Source: Paenibacillus sp. FSL R7-0345 (lineage in GTDB: Bacteria > Bacillota > Bacilli > Paenibacillales > Paenibacillaceae). From it: a DNA stretch of 64,000 bases. Positions within the stretch are counted from its first letter, which is position 1, and each line of letters opens with the position of its first letter. Location of the stretch: the NCBI RefSeq assembly GCF_038595055.1, contig NZ_CP152002.1, positions 3,826,501 through 3,890,500 on the forward strand, written 5' to 3'. A program made the translations under genes and the position numbers. The notes beneath the pieces were generated by a model. It was not told where the DNA came from. It was given only the letters and a program-made list of their open reading frames with translations, and searched no databases. This document shows positions 41,485 through 51,296 of the stretch, in pieces.

Positions 41485-43785
41485 TTATTCTACGCTAAGC
41501 TGCCCCGTATCCATGTTAGCCAGCACCAGCTTGCCATCGAGCGGGGAACCGTCTTCGGCAGCCAGCTTCAGCTTGCCGGTCTTCCCCTTCTCGATCAGCG
41601 CCTTTACCTGAGTATCCGTCAGCGTGCGGCCATGGGTTTCCTTCCAGATGACAAACTTGCAGCCTTCTTTGTAATGAGAGCAGCCGTAGCCCTTGCGGCC
41701 CATGAAAATCGTGCCGCCGCAGCCCGGCCGCGGGCAGCCGCCGATAATCTTCGGCCCGCCGTCACCTTGCGCTGCCGGCTTCGCCGCTCTTGTTCCGGCC
41801 GGCTTGGCGCCAGCTCCGCCGTCTCCGGCACTGCTGCGCTTGCACGCTCCGGCAGCCGGCTTGACCGCGCTGTCCTTGGATGCTGCGCCGCTGCTCCGGC
41901 CTTTGGAGCCGGCCCGGACAGAAGGCGTCTCGCCTTCAAAGGAGGTTTTGGCTGCACGGGACTGCACCTTTACCTTGTCGACGATCATGGATGCGAAGCG
42001 TTTCACGTTCTCCATGAACTGCCCGTCTGCAGCCGTACCTCTGGCGATTTCATTGAGCCGCCGCTCCCATTGTCCGGTCATTTCCGGTGAGGTCAAGAGC
42101 TCGATGCCCGCTCCGCGGATCAGTTCAATCGCCGTCCGCCCCTTTTGGGTGATGGCAATCTTTTTCCCCTGCATTTCCACATAGCCAACATTTTTCAGCC
42201 GCTCTATCGTCGCTGCCCGGGTTGCCGGTGTTCCAAGCCCGGAATCCTTCATAGCATCGCGCAGCTCCTCGTCTTCAATCTGCTTGCCCGCGCTTTCCAT
42301 CGCTTTGAGCAGGGTGCCTTCGGTGTAATGCTTGGGCGGCTGCGTATCCTTCTCTTTTACCACAGCATCGCTGCACATTACTTCATCCGCAGGGGAGACA
42401 GAGAACGGCTCGTTCACCTCGATCTCCTCTTCCTCCTCATCATCCTTGCCTTTTCCTTTAGCCGGCTTGGCCTTGTCCTTCTTCTGATCGGCATAAATCA
42501 CCTTCCAGCCAAGACTCAGCAGCTCCTTAACCGTAGTCTTGAAGTTTTCGCCCTCAACCTCCGTTATCACGGTATGCACCTTATATTCGGCGGCCGGATA
42601 AAACTGCGACAGGAAACGGCGCACAATCAGATCATACAGCTTAGCTTCATCTGCACTCAGTCCCGACGCCTTGCGGTTGGTCGGCAGGATCGCATGGTGA
42701 TCTTCCACTTTGGACGGATTACAGACAAATTTATTGCCTTTATGGACTAGGCTGCGGTTAGCGCCTTTGACCAGCTCGTCGTAAGAAGTCCCTTGCAGCG
42801 CATTCAGCGTCTTGTGCATCTCCGGAATGTTTTGCTCGGTAACATAGTTGGAATTCGTGCGCGGATACGAGATAACCTTGTGCTTTTCATAGAGCGCCTG
42901 GGCAATGTCCAAGGTCTTTTTGGCAGAAAAAGCATATTTCCCGTTCGCTTCACGCTGCAGCAGCGTCAAATCGTACAGCTTGTTCGGGTACTCCTTCGTA
43001 TCCTTAACCTCATAGGAAGCAATCCGGCCGGGTTTGCCCTTGACCTTGGCAGCCAGTGCATCGGCCTTCTCCTTGTCAGTCAGGCGGTCGCCCTGCCACA
43101 TGCCTTTATAGACAACCTCATTTTGCGTAAAATGACCCTCGACCTCAAAAAACTTCAGCGACGAAAACGCCTCAATCGTCTTTTGGCGGTCATAGATCAG
43201 CGCAAGCACGGGCGTCTGCACCCGGCCAACGGACAGCAGCACATTATGCTTCGTTGTAAAAGCGCGTGAGCCGTTCATTCCGATCAGCCAGTCTGCTTCA
43301 CTGCGCGCTCTGGCCGCTTTGGTCAGATTCTCATACTCCGAGCCGTCCTTCAGCTCCTGGAAGCCTTTGCGGATCGTCTCCGGCGTCAGGTCGGAAATCC
43401 ACAGCCGCTTAACCGGCTGGCTAAGCTTAAGATGGCGCTGAATCAGTGAAAAAATATGCTGCCCCTCCCGCCCCGCGTCACAGGAATTCACCAGCAGGTC
43501 ACTGCGTTTAGCCAGTTCTCCAATCACTTTCAGCTGGTCAACAGTACGGGCATTCGGCACCAGCTTGAACTGGTCAGGAATAATCGGCAAATCGTTAATG
43601 TTCCACTTTTTGTATTTGTCATCATAAGCATCCGGTTCGGCGAGTCCGATCAGATGACCGATTGCCCAGGTGATGATGTACTGCTCCCCTTCTAAATAGG
43701 AGCGGTGATTTTTGGCCTTCGGTTCTATTGCGGCGGCGATATTCCGTCCCATGTCCGGTTTCTCCGCAATAATGAGTGTTTTCAA
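41485..43785 (-). CDS. topB: DNA topoisomerase III
   Basis: A 766-residue type IA topoisomerase that decatenates single-stranded DNA. The TOPRIM domain starts with TLIIAEKPDMGRNIAAA and has the NSCDAGREGQHIF metal site; the catalytic Tyr lies in KVISYPRTNSNYV. A lysine/acidic insertion (KAKPAKGKGKDDEEEEE) sits near residue 440, and the C-terminus has an Ala/Lys/Arg-rich linker and one four-cysteine zinc ribbon (CPRPGCGG then CSHYKEGC). The long basic linker is variable in relatives. Convergent with the DsbA-like gene. Confidence 0.95.
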   Translation of the reverse strand: MKTLIIAEKPDMGRNIAAAIEPKAKNHRSYLEGEQYIITWAIGHLIGLAEPDAYDDKYKKWNINDLPIIPDQFKLVPNARTVDQLKVIGELAKRSDLLVNSCDAGREGQHIFSLIQRHLKLSQPVKRLWISDLTPETIRKGFQELKDGSEYENLTKAARARSEADWLIGMNGSRAFTTKHNVLLSVGRVQTPVLALIYDRQKTIEAFSSLKFFEVEGHFTQNEVVYKGMWQGDRLTDKEKADALAAKVKGKPGRIASYEVKDTKEYPNKLYDLTLLQREANGKYAFSAKKTLDIAQALYEKHKVISYPRTNSNYVTEQNIPEMHKTLNALQGTSYDELVKGANRSLVHKGNKFVCNPSKVEDHHAILPTNRKASGLSADEAKLYDLIVRRFLSQFYPAAEYKVHTVITEVEGENFKTTVKELLSLGWKVIYADQKKDKAKPAKGKGKDDEEEEEIEVNEPFSVSPADEVMCSDAVVKEKDTQPPKHYTEGTLLKAMESAGKQIEDEELRDAMKDSGLGTPATRAATIERLKNVGYVEMQGKKIAITQKGRTAIELIRGAGIELLTSPEMTGQWERRLNEIARGTAADGQFMENVKRFASMIVDKVKVQSRAAKTSFEGETPSVRAGSKGRSSGAASKDSAVKPAAGACKRSSAGDGGAGAKPAGTRAAKPAAQGDGGPKIIGGCPRPGCGGTIFMGRKGYGCSHYKEGCKFVIWKETHGRTLTDTQVKALIEKGKTGKLKLAAEDGSPLDGKLVLANMDTGQLSVE

Positions 43786-43995
43786 AAATATCGCTCCTTA
43801 CCTTTCATTGTTCCAAAACACGTCCAGTTTATTATTATACCACTAAATAACCCGCATTTTCACGTATTGACCGGAAGTTTCACATCTGTTCTCTCTTCCG
43901 GAAAAATATACAGTTTAACACAGGAGCATCGTCCGGAAGTCCAAGAAAGTAAAACAAGCTTCTCATATATTATATGAAAGGAGGTGAAGTCTGAT

Positions 43996-44445
43996 ATGAC
44001 CATCCAGTTTGTTGATTTACGTATTTCGAATCAGGCGGCGTCCGATGCGACACCTGCAGTCATTCCTTTGGCGGCGACTCCGCTCGTCTTTGGTGATATC
44101 GGCATTCAGACCGCAGGTGTGCTGCCGGCTAACACCGGCAATGTCCGCGTCCTGCTGTCAGGCTATGTGAAAACAGAAAATAACCCGTTGTTTAACCAGA
44201 ATACACTACGGGTCCGCAGGAACGGAACCATTATCTTCACAACAACCTTCGGTGTTGCCATCAGCAGAGAGAATGAAGCATTTGGCTTCACGGCAGTTGA
44301 TAACCCACCAGCTGTTGATGTATTGGCCGGCCAGATTCAATATACGGCTGAAATTTTCACCCTGGCTGCAGTTACTGATCCTTTCAACAACGTGCAGGCC
44401 AGAAACTTCAGCGGAATTGCCTCAGCAGGCGATTTCTCCGGCTAA
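43996..44445 (+). CDS. Uncharacterised beta-rich protein (149 residues)
   Basis: I do not recognise this protein. It has no signal peptide, membrane helix, cysteine or obvious catalytic motif. The sequence is rich in Thr, Val, Asn and Phe with alternating polar and nonpolar residues (NVRVLLSGYVKTENNP, GTIIFTTTFGVAISREN), suggesting a beta-sandwich such as in spore-surface or exosporium proteins. AAAGGAGG lies 11 bases before the ATG at 43996. A CATATATTA at 43964-43972 fits the sigma-K -10 pattern CATANNNTA, but a -35 is not clear. A terminator follows. Confidence 0.65.
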   Translation: MTIQFVDLRISNQAASDATPAVIPLAATPLVFGDIGIQTAGVLPANTGNVRVLLSGYVKTENNPLFNQNTLRVRRNGTIIFTTTFGVAISRENEAFGFTAVDNPPAVDVLAGQIQYTAEIFTLAAVTDPFNNVQARNFSGIASAGDFSG

Positions 44446-44450
44446 ACGGC

Positions 44451-44489
44451 AATCCCCCGCCAATCAGCAAAATTGGCAGGGGATTTTTA
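44451..44489 (+). terminator. Terminator after the uncharacterised beta-rich gene
   Basis: A 14-bp stem with one mismatch (44451-44464 with 44472-44485) leading into TTTTT. Confidence 0.85.
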
Positions 44490-44493
44490 AATG

Positions 44494-44640
44494 TTAAGCT
44501 TTATTCAGCAGCTCTTCCGCCTCATTAATCTCTTCACGCAGCAGTCCAAGCATAAGATCATCGTAATACTGGCCGTTCATATAAATGCTTCTGCGGCGTA
44601 GGCCTTCCTGTACAAAGCCCAGCTTAAGGTGAAGTATTGG
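44494..44640 (-). pseudogene. Remnant of a GNAT acetyltransferase (C-terminal end only)
   Basis: Translated on the minus strand, this reads LKLGFVQEGLRRRSIYMNG and continues QYYDDLMLGLLREE to a stop at 44494. That is the typical C-terminal end of RimJ/RimL-type acetyltransferases (LGF-x-x-EG, then D-L-x-LLxxE). No N-terminal domain exists, since the proS stop codon lies 13 bases upstream and in the same frame. It is therefore a fragment, probably left by a deletion that brought proS next to it. Confidence 0.7.
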
Positions 44641-44652
44641 GCCGGGACTCCT

Positions 44653-46371
44653 TTATCTCTTTCCCCCCGCAACCCGTGAAACCGCCTCCGCGCTGGTGAT
44701 AACCTCCTTCGTACCACTCTTCCGGTCCCAGTACTCAACCTTATCTTCGCCAGCTGACTTGCCGACGACCAGCACGACCGGAATGCCGATCAATCCGGCG
44801 TCCTTGAATTTCACCCCTGCCCGTTCATCCCTATCATCCAGCAAAGAGCTGATACCTGCCCCGTTCAGTTCCGTATATAAGGATTCAGCCAGCAAGGCCT
44901 GCTCCTGATCCTTAACGGTCATTTGAAGAATGTGTACACGATATGGCGCGAGCTCCTCGGGCCAGAGCAGGCCTTCATCGTCATGGCTTTGTTCGGCGAC
45001 CGCTGCCAGCAGCCGGGAGACGCCAATGCCGTAACAGCCCATAATCATCGGTTTGTTTTGGCCGGAGGCATCCAGGTAGACTGCGCCGAGCTTCTCGCTG
45101 TACCTTGTACCCAGCTTAAAGATATGGCCGATCTCGATTCCTTTATGAAAATGGTACACGCCCTTTCCGCATTTTGGACAAGACTCGCCTTCGGCAGCAT
45201 TTCGGATATCCGCCACCTGCTCCAGCTGAAAATCACGCCCAGGCACTACATTGCGCAGATGGTAGTCTTTTTCCCCCGCGCCTGCAATCCCGCTTTTCAT
45301 AGCTGCTACAGTCTTGTCAATGATCAGCGGCAGCTGCAGGCCGACGGGTCCGACATATCCGCTCTCTACACCGGCAGCCTGCCTGACGGCTTCATAATCT
45401 GCGAGGGATACCCCGGCAACACCCGCCGCGGCCGCCAGCTTGAGCTCATTCACCTCATGATCCCCGCGGACCAGGACGGCAAAAAGATTACCCTCACCGC
45501 TATAAATCAACGTCTTGATAATGCGCTCTGGCGCAATCTGCTGCTGATCCTCCAGCTGGTCAATCGTCCGCAGCCCCGGTGTGTAGAATTTCACTACAGC
45601 CGGCTGGCTGGTCTGATCCTCGGCGGCATCGCTTAACATTCCCCCAGCCGCAGCTTCCTCCAGATTAGCAGCATAATCGCAGCTCGAGCACACAGCCAGT
45701 GTATCCTCACCAATATCCGCAAGCGCCATAAATTCGTGATTTCCGCCCTCACCGCCCATTGCCCCGGCATTTGCCTGAACTGCCTTGAAGTTCAGCCCGC
45801 AGCGGGCAAAGATCCGTCCATAAGCTGTGAACATCCGGCTGTAAACCGTGTCCAGCCCTTCCCAGCCTGTGTCAAAGGAATAAGCATCCTTCATCAGGAA
45901 CTCCCTGCCCCGCAGCAGGCCGGAGCGCGGACGGCGTTCATCGCGGAACTTGGTCTGAATCTGATACAGCGTAACAGGCAGCTTACGGTAGGAGCTGATC
46001 TCTCCCCGGACCAGCGCAGTGACCGCTTCTTCATGAGTCGGGCCGAGTACAAACTGGCGTTCATGGCGGTCCGTGAGGGTCATCAGATCCTTACCGTAAG
46101 GCTCGAATCGCCCCGACTCCTTCCACAGCTCAGCTGGCAGCAAAGATGGCAGCAGTACCTCCTGAGCTCCGGCGGCATCCATTTCCTCACGGACAATATG
46201 CTCAATATTGCGCAGCACCCGGCGGCCCAGCGGCAGATAGCTATATATTCCTGCAGCGAGCATACGGATATAGCCGGCACGCAGCAGCAGCTGGTGGCTT
46301 GCTGTCTCCGCATCCGCAGGGGCATCGCGAAGTGTGGTCAGTAAAATTTGGCTTTGGCGCATTGACGTCAT
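44653..46371 (-). CDS. proS: Prolyl-tRNA synthetase (bacterial type)
   Basis: A 572-residue class II synthetase with the bacterial ProS layout. The catalytic core starts with SHQLLLRAGYIRMLAAGIYSYLPLG and motif 2 is TKFRDERRPRSGLLRGREF, followed by the editing INS domain (about 230-390, ADYEAVRQAAGVESGYVGPVG) and the anticodon-binding domain at the C-terminus (from about 470). The T-box leader upstream places it under tRNA-Pro control. Downstream, its frame continues in phase into the GNAT remnant after the stop codon. Confidence 0.96.
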   Translation of the reverse strand: MTSMRQSQILLTTLRDAPADAETASHQLLLRAGYIRMLAAGIYSYLPLGRRVLRNIEHIVREEMDAAGAQEVLLPSLLPAELWKESGRFEPYGKDLMTLTDRHERQFVLGPTHEEAVTALVRGEISSYRKLPVTLYQIQTKFRDERRPRSGLLRGREFLMKDAYSFDTGWEGLDTVYSRMFTAYGRIFARCGLNFKAVQANAGAMGGEGGNHEFMALADIGEDTLAVCSSCDYAANLEEAAAGGMLSDAAEDQTSQPAVVKFYTPGLRTIDQLEDQQQIAPERIIKTLIYSGEGNLFAVLVRGDHEVNELKLAAAAGVAGVSLADYEAVRQAAGVESGYVGPVGLQLPLIIDKTVAAMKSGIAGAGEKDYHLRNVVPGRDFQLEQVADIRNAAEGESCPKCGKGVYHFHKGIEIGHIFKLGTRYSEKLGAVYLDASGQNKPMIMGCYGIGVSRLLAAVAEQSHDDEGLLWPEELAPYRVHILQMTVKDQEQALLAESLYTELNGAGISSLLDDRDERAGVKFKDAGLIGIPVVLVVGKSAGEDKVEYWDRKSGTKEVITSAEAVSRVAGGKR

Positions 46372-46392
46372 CTCCTCAGATTAGTTGAAACG

Positions 46393-46655
46393 CAAAAAAG
46401 ACGCATCCGTCAGGGACGAATGCATCGTGTTACCACCCTTTTTCAACCACCGGGCTTTTGCCTGGCAGTCCTCAATCCGGATAACGGCCGGTGCCGGCAG
46501 CAAACGAAGGCTTACCTCCATTGCTGCAGCTTTCAAGGCAGGGTGTGTTCCCGTCGCGGCTCGGAGGACCTTTCAGCCGGTGAATCCTCTCTCTGTTCTA
46601 GCGATATGTGGGTACGCAGATCCTTGGTCAACGCTGCTGCGTTATTGAATTGTTA
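46393..46655 (-). promoter_or_regulatory. T-box riboswitch leader of proS
   Basis: On the minus strand the conserved T-box AGGGTGGTAACACG (46439-46426) precedes a terminator stem (46423-46400) with a T-run. Upstream, AGAGAGAGG and GGCTGAAAGG fit the AG-bulge and distal loop of Stem I. Uncharged tRNA binding would allow read-through (established for T-boxes). I could not assign the Pro specifier codon with confidence; a CCC/CCT near GGGAACACACCCTGCC is a candidate. Confidence 0.85.
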
Positions 46656-46800
46656 TTTAATTTATACGAAATTCCATAATGCGTCAAGCCTGTCATAATA
46701 TTGCCACCAAATCAGCCTTTTTCTCTTAATCTGATGTAGGCTTATAGACGAATCTGCCCTTTTTGTAAATTAAATATTCATGAAAACTGAAGTTTCATAT

Positions 46801-46827
46801 GAAATTTTCCTGAAAATAAACCGAAAT
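46801..46827 (+). promoter_or_regulatory. Possible sigma-D promoter of the chemoreceptor gene
   Basis: GAAA (46801-46804), exactly 15 bases, then ACCGAAAT (46820-46827), against the sigma-D consensus TAAA-N15-GCCGATAT: 3 of 4 and 6 of 8 bases match. Chemoreceptor genes are usually sigma-D controlled. The upstream palindrome TTTCATATGAAA lies at about 46793-46804. Confidence 0.35.
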
Positions 46828-46907
46828 ATATGAATAGAGCATTTCATGAGGAAACTGCCATCCTGTCAGGGCCTCTATGCATATGCATTCAAGGGGGAGT
46901 CATAGCC

Positions 46908-48908
46908 ATGTTCACCAAATTCAAAAACGCAGCTCAAAATCTAACATCCCGTTCTCTGCAGCGGAAAATGCTCTTGATTTTTACCGTCATGCTTGTTATT
47001 CCGGTTGTGCTGGTAAGCTACTTTTCCTACAACAGCTCCAGCAGACAGCTAGAACTCAAAATGCAGGAGTCCATGCACACAAGTGTAGATTTGCTGGCTG
47101 CAGGGATTAACGAATCGGTTACTGCCGCCAAACAGAATGTCTCACAGCTAAGCCAGCAGCTGACTTCTGCCGATCTCGATAATAAAAATGCTTCCACCCG
47201 TACATTGATTGAATTGTTTATAAAAGAGCATCCTGAGCTCGAGCTTTTTGTCGGCGGGAACGAGAACGGAGCCTGGATGAAGGCGCCCGACCCCGGCCCC
47301 CAGGATTACGATCCCCGTACACGTGACTGGTATAGTGCTGCACTCGGCAATCCCGGTGAAGTTACCCTTACAGACCCGACAGTATCTTTAACCACCGGCA
47401 ATTATACGCTGTTCATTTCCGAAACACTCAAGGACGGCAATGGCGCCATTGCCACCACCTTTAATCTGAAGGCACTGAGTGACCGGATCAGCAGCAATAA
47501 GCTCGGTAAGGAGGGCTACTACTATGTTGTCGACCGCAATAATAAATTCGTATCCCATCCGGTGAAAAAAGCCGGGGAGGATATTGCCCCTTATGTCGCT
47601 GAGCTGCTGACAGAAGGGCAAGGGAATCTCGCCTACACCAATCCTGATACCGGGCTGGATATGAGCGGCTATTATACAACAGATCCTGTTACAGGCTTTA
47701 CTGTCGTTGGGGTCATCAAAACCAAAGAATTCTCAGACGCTTCGATGCCGGTATTGTATAACGGTTTAATTGTTCTGGGTTGCGCGCTGGTAATCGCACT
47801 CTTCCTGATGTATTTCGTTGTACGGGCGATCTCGCGTCCAATCACCAGGCTGAACCAGTCTGCCCGCCGTGTAAGCGAAGGCTATCTGAATGAGCAGATT
47901 ACGATAGACCGTGCCGATGAGATTGGAGAGCTGGCCAAGAACTATAATCTGATGGTGGAATCACTGCGGAATATCGTGACAGATATCTCGGAGACCTCCG
48001 GCCTGCTGGCCGCCTCCAGCGAGCAGCTGACCGCCACAACGGAAGAGAACGCCAAAGCCACCGCTTACGTGGCTGAGATGGTCCAGGATTCGTCTGCCGG
48101 AGCTGATACCCAGACAGCAGCTATGGTAGAGACATCCCGGGCAATGGAGGAAATGTCCGCCGGTATCACAAAAATTGCCGAGGCAGCTTCTTCTATCGTC
48201 AGCTCATCTGCAGATACTGAAGCAGACGTCTACAGCGGCAGCGAAAAAATCAGCCAGGTCAGCCGGCAGATGGATGCCATCCGCGAGTCTACGCACCTGT
48301 CCTCGGAGCTGATCGGCCAGTTAAACGGCCTGAATACCCAAGTGTCAGCAATGAGCAGTGCGATTGCCAATATTGCTGTACAGACCAATCTGCTGTCGCT
48401 GAATGCCGGAATTGAAGCTGCCCGCGCCGGCGAGCATGGCCGGGGCTTCGCGGTAGTGGCAACTGAAGTGCGGAAGCTGGCGGACCAGTCCAAGAACACT
48501 GCCGGTAATATTCAGGAGACGATTGAACAGATGACCGTCCTGATCGACCAGACCTATGAGGCCATCCATAACCGGGTATCGGCTGATGTGGATCTGGGGA
48601 TCAAAGTAACAGAAGAAGCGAAAGCGGCATTTGCGAATATTGAACAGTCCACAGCCAGAATCAATGGTCAGATCCATGATATTTCCGCCGTGACGGAGCA
48701 GATGTCCGCCGGAGCCGAGGAAGTGGCCGCCTCCGTCGTCGAGATCTCCAATATCGCACGGACCACCTCTGATGCGTTCCAGAGCGTAACCGCCGCGACC
48801 CAGGAGCAGCTTGCGTCCATGGACGAGATCACCGCTTCCTCCGGTGAGCTGTCCAAGATGGCCTCTGACCTGCAGGTGAAGATCGAACGTTTTAAGCTGG
48901 AGGAATAG
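46908..48908 (+). CDS. Methyl-accepting chemotaxis protein
   Basis: A 666-residue transmembrane chemoreceptor. TM1 lies near residues 20-42 and TM2 near 285-308 with a dCache-type extracellular sensor between ([20 protein letters not shown] is the Cache hallmark). HAMP follows ([21 protein letters not shown]), then the coiled-coil signalling domain with the conserved tip [20 protein letters not shown] and [16 protein letters not shown]. The ATG at 46908 follows AAGGGGGAG. The Cache domain suggests a small-molecule (often amino acid) ligand, but none can be named. Confidence 0.93.
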   Translation: MFTKFKNAAQNLTSRSLQRKMLLIFTVMLVIPVVLVSYFSYNSSSRQLELKMQESMHTSVDLLAAGINESVTAAKQNVSQLSQQLTSADLDNKNASTRTLIELFIKEHPELELFVGGNENGAWMKAPDPGPQDYDPRTRDWYSAALGNPGEVTLTDPTVSLTTGNYTLFISETLKDGNGAIATTFNLKALSDRISSNKLGKEGYYYVVDRNNKFVSHPVKKAGEDIAPYVAELLTEGQGNLAYTNPDTGLDMSGYYTTDPVTGFTVVGVIKTKEFSDASMPVLYNGLIVLGCALVIALFLMYFVVRAISRPITRLNQSARRVSEGYLNEQITIDRADEIGELAKNYNLMVESLRNIVTDISETSGLLAASSEQLTATTEENAKATAYVAEMVQDSSAGADTQTAAMVETSRAMEEMSAGITKIAEAASSIVSSSADTEADVYSGSEKISQVSRQMDAIRESTHLSSELIGQLNGLNTQVSAMSSAIANIAVQTNLLSLNAGIEAARAGEHGRGFAVVATEVRKLADQSKNTAGNIQETIEQMTVLIDQTYEAIHNRVSADVDLGIKVTEEAKAAFANIEQSTARINGQIHDISAVTEQMSAGAEEVAASVVEISNIARTTSDAFQSVTAATQEQLASMDEITASSGELSKMASDLQVKIERFKLEE

Positions 48909-48943
48909 GCAGCCTGCCTATCCTACTCTGCATATATTAGATA

Positions 48944-48976
48944 GAGATGCCCTCCTATAACGGACTGGCATCTCTT
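48944..48976 (+). terminator. First hairpin after the chemoreceptor gene
   Basis: A 9-bp perfect stem (AGAGATGCC at 48944-48952 with 48968-48976) with a short T/A tail. It acts with the following hairpin. Confidence 0.6.
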
Positions 48977-48980
48977 AAAT

Positions 48981-49022
48981 AAAAGCCGCCCCCCCAGCAT
49001 TTGCTGGAAGGGCGGCTTTTAT
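48981..49022. terminator. Bidirectional terminator between chemoreceptor and gltD
   Basis: An 11-bp stem (AAAAGCCGCCC at 48982-48992 with 49011-49021) and inner CCAGC/GCTGG pairing; A- and T-rich flanks on each side. Confidence 0.85.
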
Positions 49023-49041
49023 ATGCTCTACATGATATAAA

Positions 49042-50529
49042 TTAGACGAGAACGGTCGATCCCATCAGATATCTGTCAACTTCACGGGCAGCTGCGCGGC
49101 CTTCGTTAATTGCCCAGACTACCAGGCTCTGTCCGCGGCGCATATCGCCTGCGGCAAAGACTTTATCCACATTGGTGTTAAACTTGCCATAGCGGGCCTT
49201 CACATTGCTGCGGCGGTCTGTTTCCAGGTTCATCTCCTCAATGATACCCTGCTCCGGTCCGTCAAAACCGATCGCAATCAGCGCCAGCTGAGCCGGATAG
49301 ACAGCTTCCGTACCCGGTACAGGCTGGTAAATTTTGCGGCCTGTCTCATCCACCATACGGCGGATTTGCACGGTGTGCACCTCCTTCAGGTTCCCCTCTT
49401 CATCACCGACGAACTTGGTCGTCATGATGGAGAATTCGCGCGGGTCATCCCCGAAGATCGCTTTGGCTTCCTGCTGTGCATAGTCAAGGGTGTAGACGTT
49501 CGGGAACTGCGGCCAAGGGTTAGCAATCGGGTCACGCTCGAGCGGCGCTTTGTCATGTGTCCCGAATTGGGTAATGCTATTGCAGCCATGGCGCAAAGAG
49601 GTCGCTACACAGTCGGAACCGGTATCCCCGCCGCCAAGTACAACAACATCTTTACCTGCTGCCGAGACAAAGTTGCCATCCTCCAGATTGGAGTTCAGGT
49701 AGCTCTTGATTGTGCCGGTCAGGTAATCCATCGCGTACATTACACCTTTCAGCTCACTGCCTTCAACATTAAACTGGCGTGCTTTGGTTGCCCCGCCGCA
49801 CAGTACAACAGCATCATATTCATCCACGAGCTGCTGAGTCGGAATATCCTTACCGATCTCGGTATTTACTACAAAGGTGATACCTTCAGCAGCCAGCAGA
49901 TCTACGCGGCGCTGAACGACGCGCTTATCAAGCTTCATTGTAGGAATACCATATGTCAACAAACCGCCGACGCGGTCACTGCGTTCGAATACAGTTACGG
50001 TATGTCCGGCTTTGTTCAGCTGCGCTGCAGCGGCAAGTCCGGCCGGTCCGGAGCCGACGATGGCCACTCTCTTGCCGGTGCGCTTCTCAGGCGGATTAGG
50101 AACTACCCAGCCTTCCTCAAAGCCTTTGTCCACGATGGCAAGCTCGATGGTCTTGATCGTAACCGGCTGGCCGATCAGGCCGACGGTACAGGAGCCTTCG
50201 CATGGTGCAGGACAGATGCTGCCTGTAAATTCCGGGAAGTTATTCGTCTTATGCAGACGCTCCAGCGCTTCCTTCCACAGACCGCGGTAAACCAGATTGT
50301 TCCATTCCGGAATCAGGTTGTGCACCGGGCAGCCAGATGTGCCGCCGGTCATATCAATGCCGGTATGGCAATAGGGGGTTCCGCAGTCCATGCAGCGCGC
50401 ACCCTGTGTGCGGAGCTCGTCCTCGGTAAGGTGATGATGGAATTCTTCCCAGTCTTTAATGCGCTGCTCAGGATCCCGGTCACCTGGGAGCTGCCGCTTA
50501 TACTCCATAAATCCAGTAGGTGTAGACAT
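49042..50529 (-). CDS. gltD: Glutamate synthase, small (beta) subunit
   Basis: A 495-residue NADPH-dependent iron-sulfur flavoprotein that supplies electrons to the large GOGAT subunit. The N-terminal Fe-S region has [12 protein letters not shown] and CPAPCEGSC, the FAD site is [17 protein letters not shown], and the NADPH site is [14 protein letters not shown]. The large subunit gene gltB (gltA) is not in the neighbourhood, so either it is elsewhere or this is a GltD-like stand-alone enzyme. The ATG at 50529 follows GGGGGAA. Confidence 0.93.
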   Translation of the reverse strand: MSTPTGFMEYKRQLPGDRDPEQRIKDWEEFHHHLTEDELRTQGARCMDCGTPYCHTGIDMTGGTSGCPVHNLIPEWNNLVYRGLWKEALERLHKTNNFPEFTGSICPAPCEGSCTVGLIGQPVTIKTIELAIVDKGFEEGWVVPNPPEKRTGKRVAIVGSGPAGLAAAAQLNKAGHTVTVFERSDRVGGLLTYGIPTMKLDKRVVQRRVDLLAAEGITFVVNTEIGKDIPTQQLVDEYDAVVLCGGATKARQFNVEGSELKGVMYAMDYLTGTIKSYLNSNLEDGNFVSAAGKDVVVLGGGDTGSDCVATSLRHGCNSITQFGTHDKAPLERDPIANPWPQFPNVYTLDYAQQEAKAIFGDDPREFSIMTTKFVGDEEGNLKEVHTVQIRRMVDETGRKIYQPVPGTEAVYPAQLALIAIGFDGPEQGIIEEMNLETDRRSNVKARYGKFNTNVDKVFAAGDMRRGQSLVVWAINEGRAAAREVDRYLMGSTVLV

Positions 50530-50762
50530 CTTTACGTTTCCCCCATCCGTTCTCTTCGTGTTGATGTATAGTACATTGTAGCATACTGCGGCAGATTCGT
50601 GTCGATTCAGCGCAATGAAGTACCTGCACATTCTATACTATTTTTAAGTTTAGCAATTCTAATTTTAATTATAGTAGCATTCAATACTTTCGCACTGTAA
50701 TGGATTAATCTGCAGATTGTTTGTACTATTTCACATGATGTGTCAGAGAAAACGCTTTTTCG

Positions 50763-51254
50763 TTATTCCGTACGTTCATAAACATAAAGACGGTAATCGT
50801 AAGGGTTCTTTTCATCACGGATCCCTTGTACATTTGAAATCTCTTCCCATTCATCCCAGCGTACTTCAGGAAACTTTGTATCTCCGTCAAACTCTTTATT
50901 AATCCGGGTTACAAGCAGTTTGTCGGCATAAGGAAGCATCATCCGATAAATCTCAGACCCGCCGATTACCATCAGCTCATCCCCCTTACTCCCTTCCGCC
51001 AACGCTTCATTAAGCGTATGAATTACCTGGGCACCTTCTGCCTGAAAACCCGTATTACGAGTGATGACAATGCTTGTTCTTCCCTTAAGCGGCTTTCCTC
51101 CGAGCGATTCCCAGGTTTTGCGGCCCATCAGCATCCGTTTACCGAGAGTCTGCTCCTTAAAATAAGCGAAATCCCGCGGCAGATGCCATGGCATATCATT
51201 ATTCTTACCGATTACATCATTAGCGGCCATAGCCCAAATCATACTGATACTCAT
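50763..51254 (-). CDS. dfrA: Dihydrofolate reductase
   Basis: A 163-residue enzyme reducing dihydrofolate with NADPH. Typical elements are MIWAMAANDVIGKNNDMPWHLPRDF (quoted only to locate residues 4-28; the key part is GKNNDMPWHLP), the Asp/Phe active-site segment DFAYFKEQT, MGRKTWESLG and the second NADPH loop VIGGSEIYRMML. It follows thyA by 42 bases, so the two are probably co-transcribed, as usual in Firmicutes. Confidence 0.96.
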   Translation of the reverse strand: MSISMIWAMAANDVIGKNNDMPWHLPRDFAYFKEQTLGKRMLMGRKTWESLGGKPLKGRTSIVITRNTGFQAEGAQVIHTLNEALAEGSKGDELMVIGGSEIYRMMLPYADKLLVTRINKEFDGDTKFPEVRWDEWEEISNVQGIRDEKNPYDYRLYVYERTE

Positions 51255-51296
51255 ATTTATGCCCTCTTTTTCCCAGAATCATCAAATCCCAAAATA

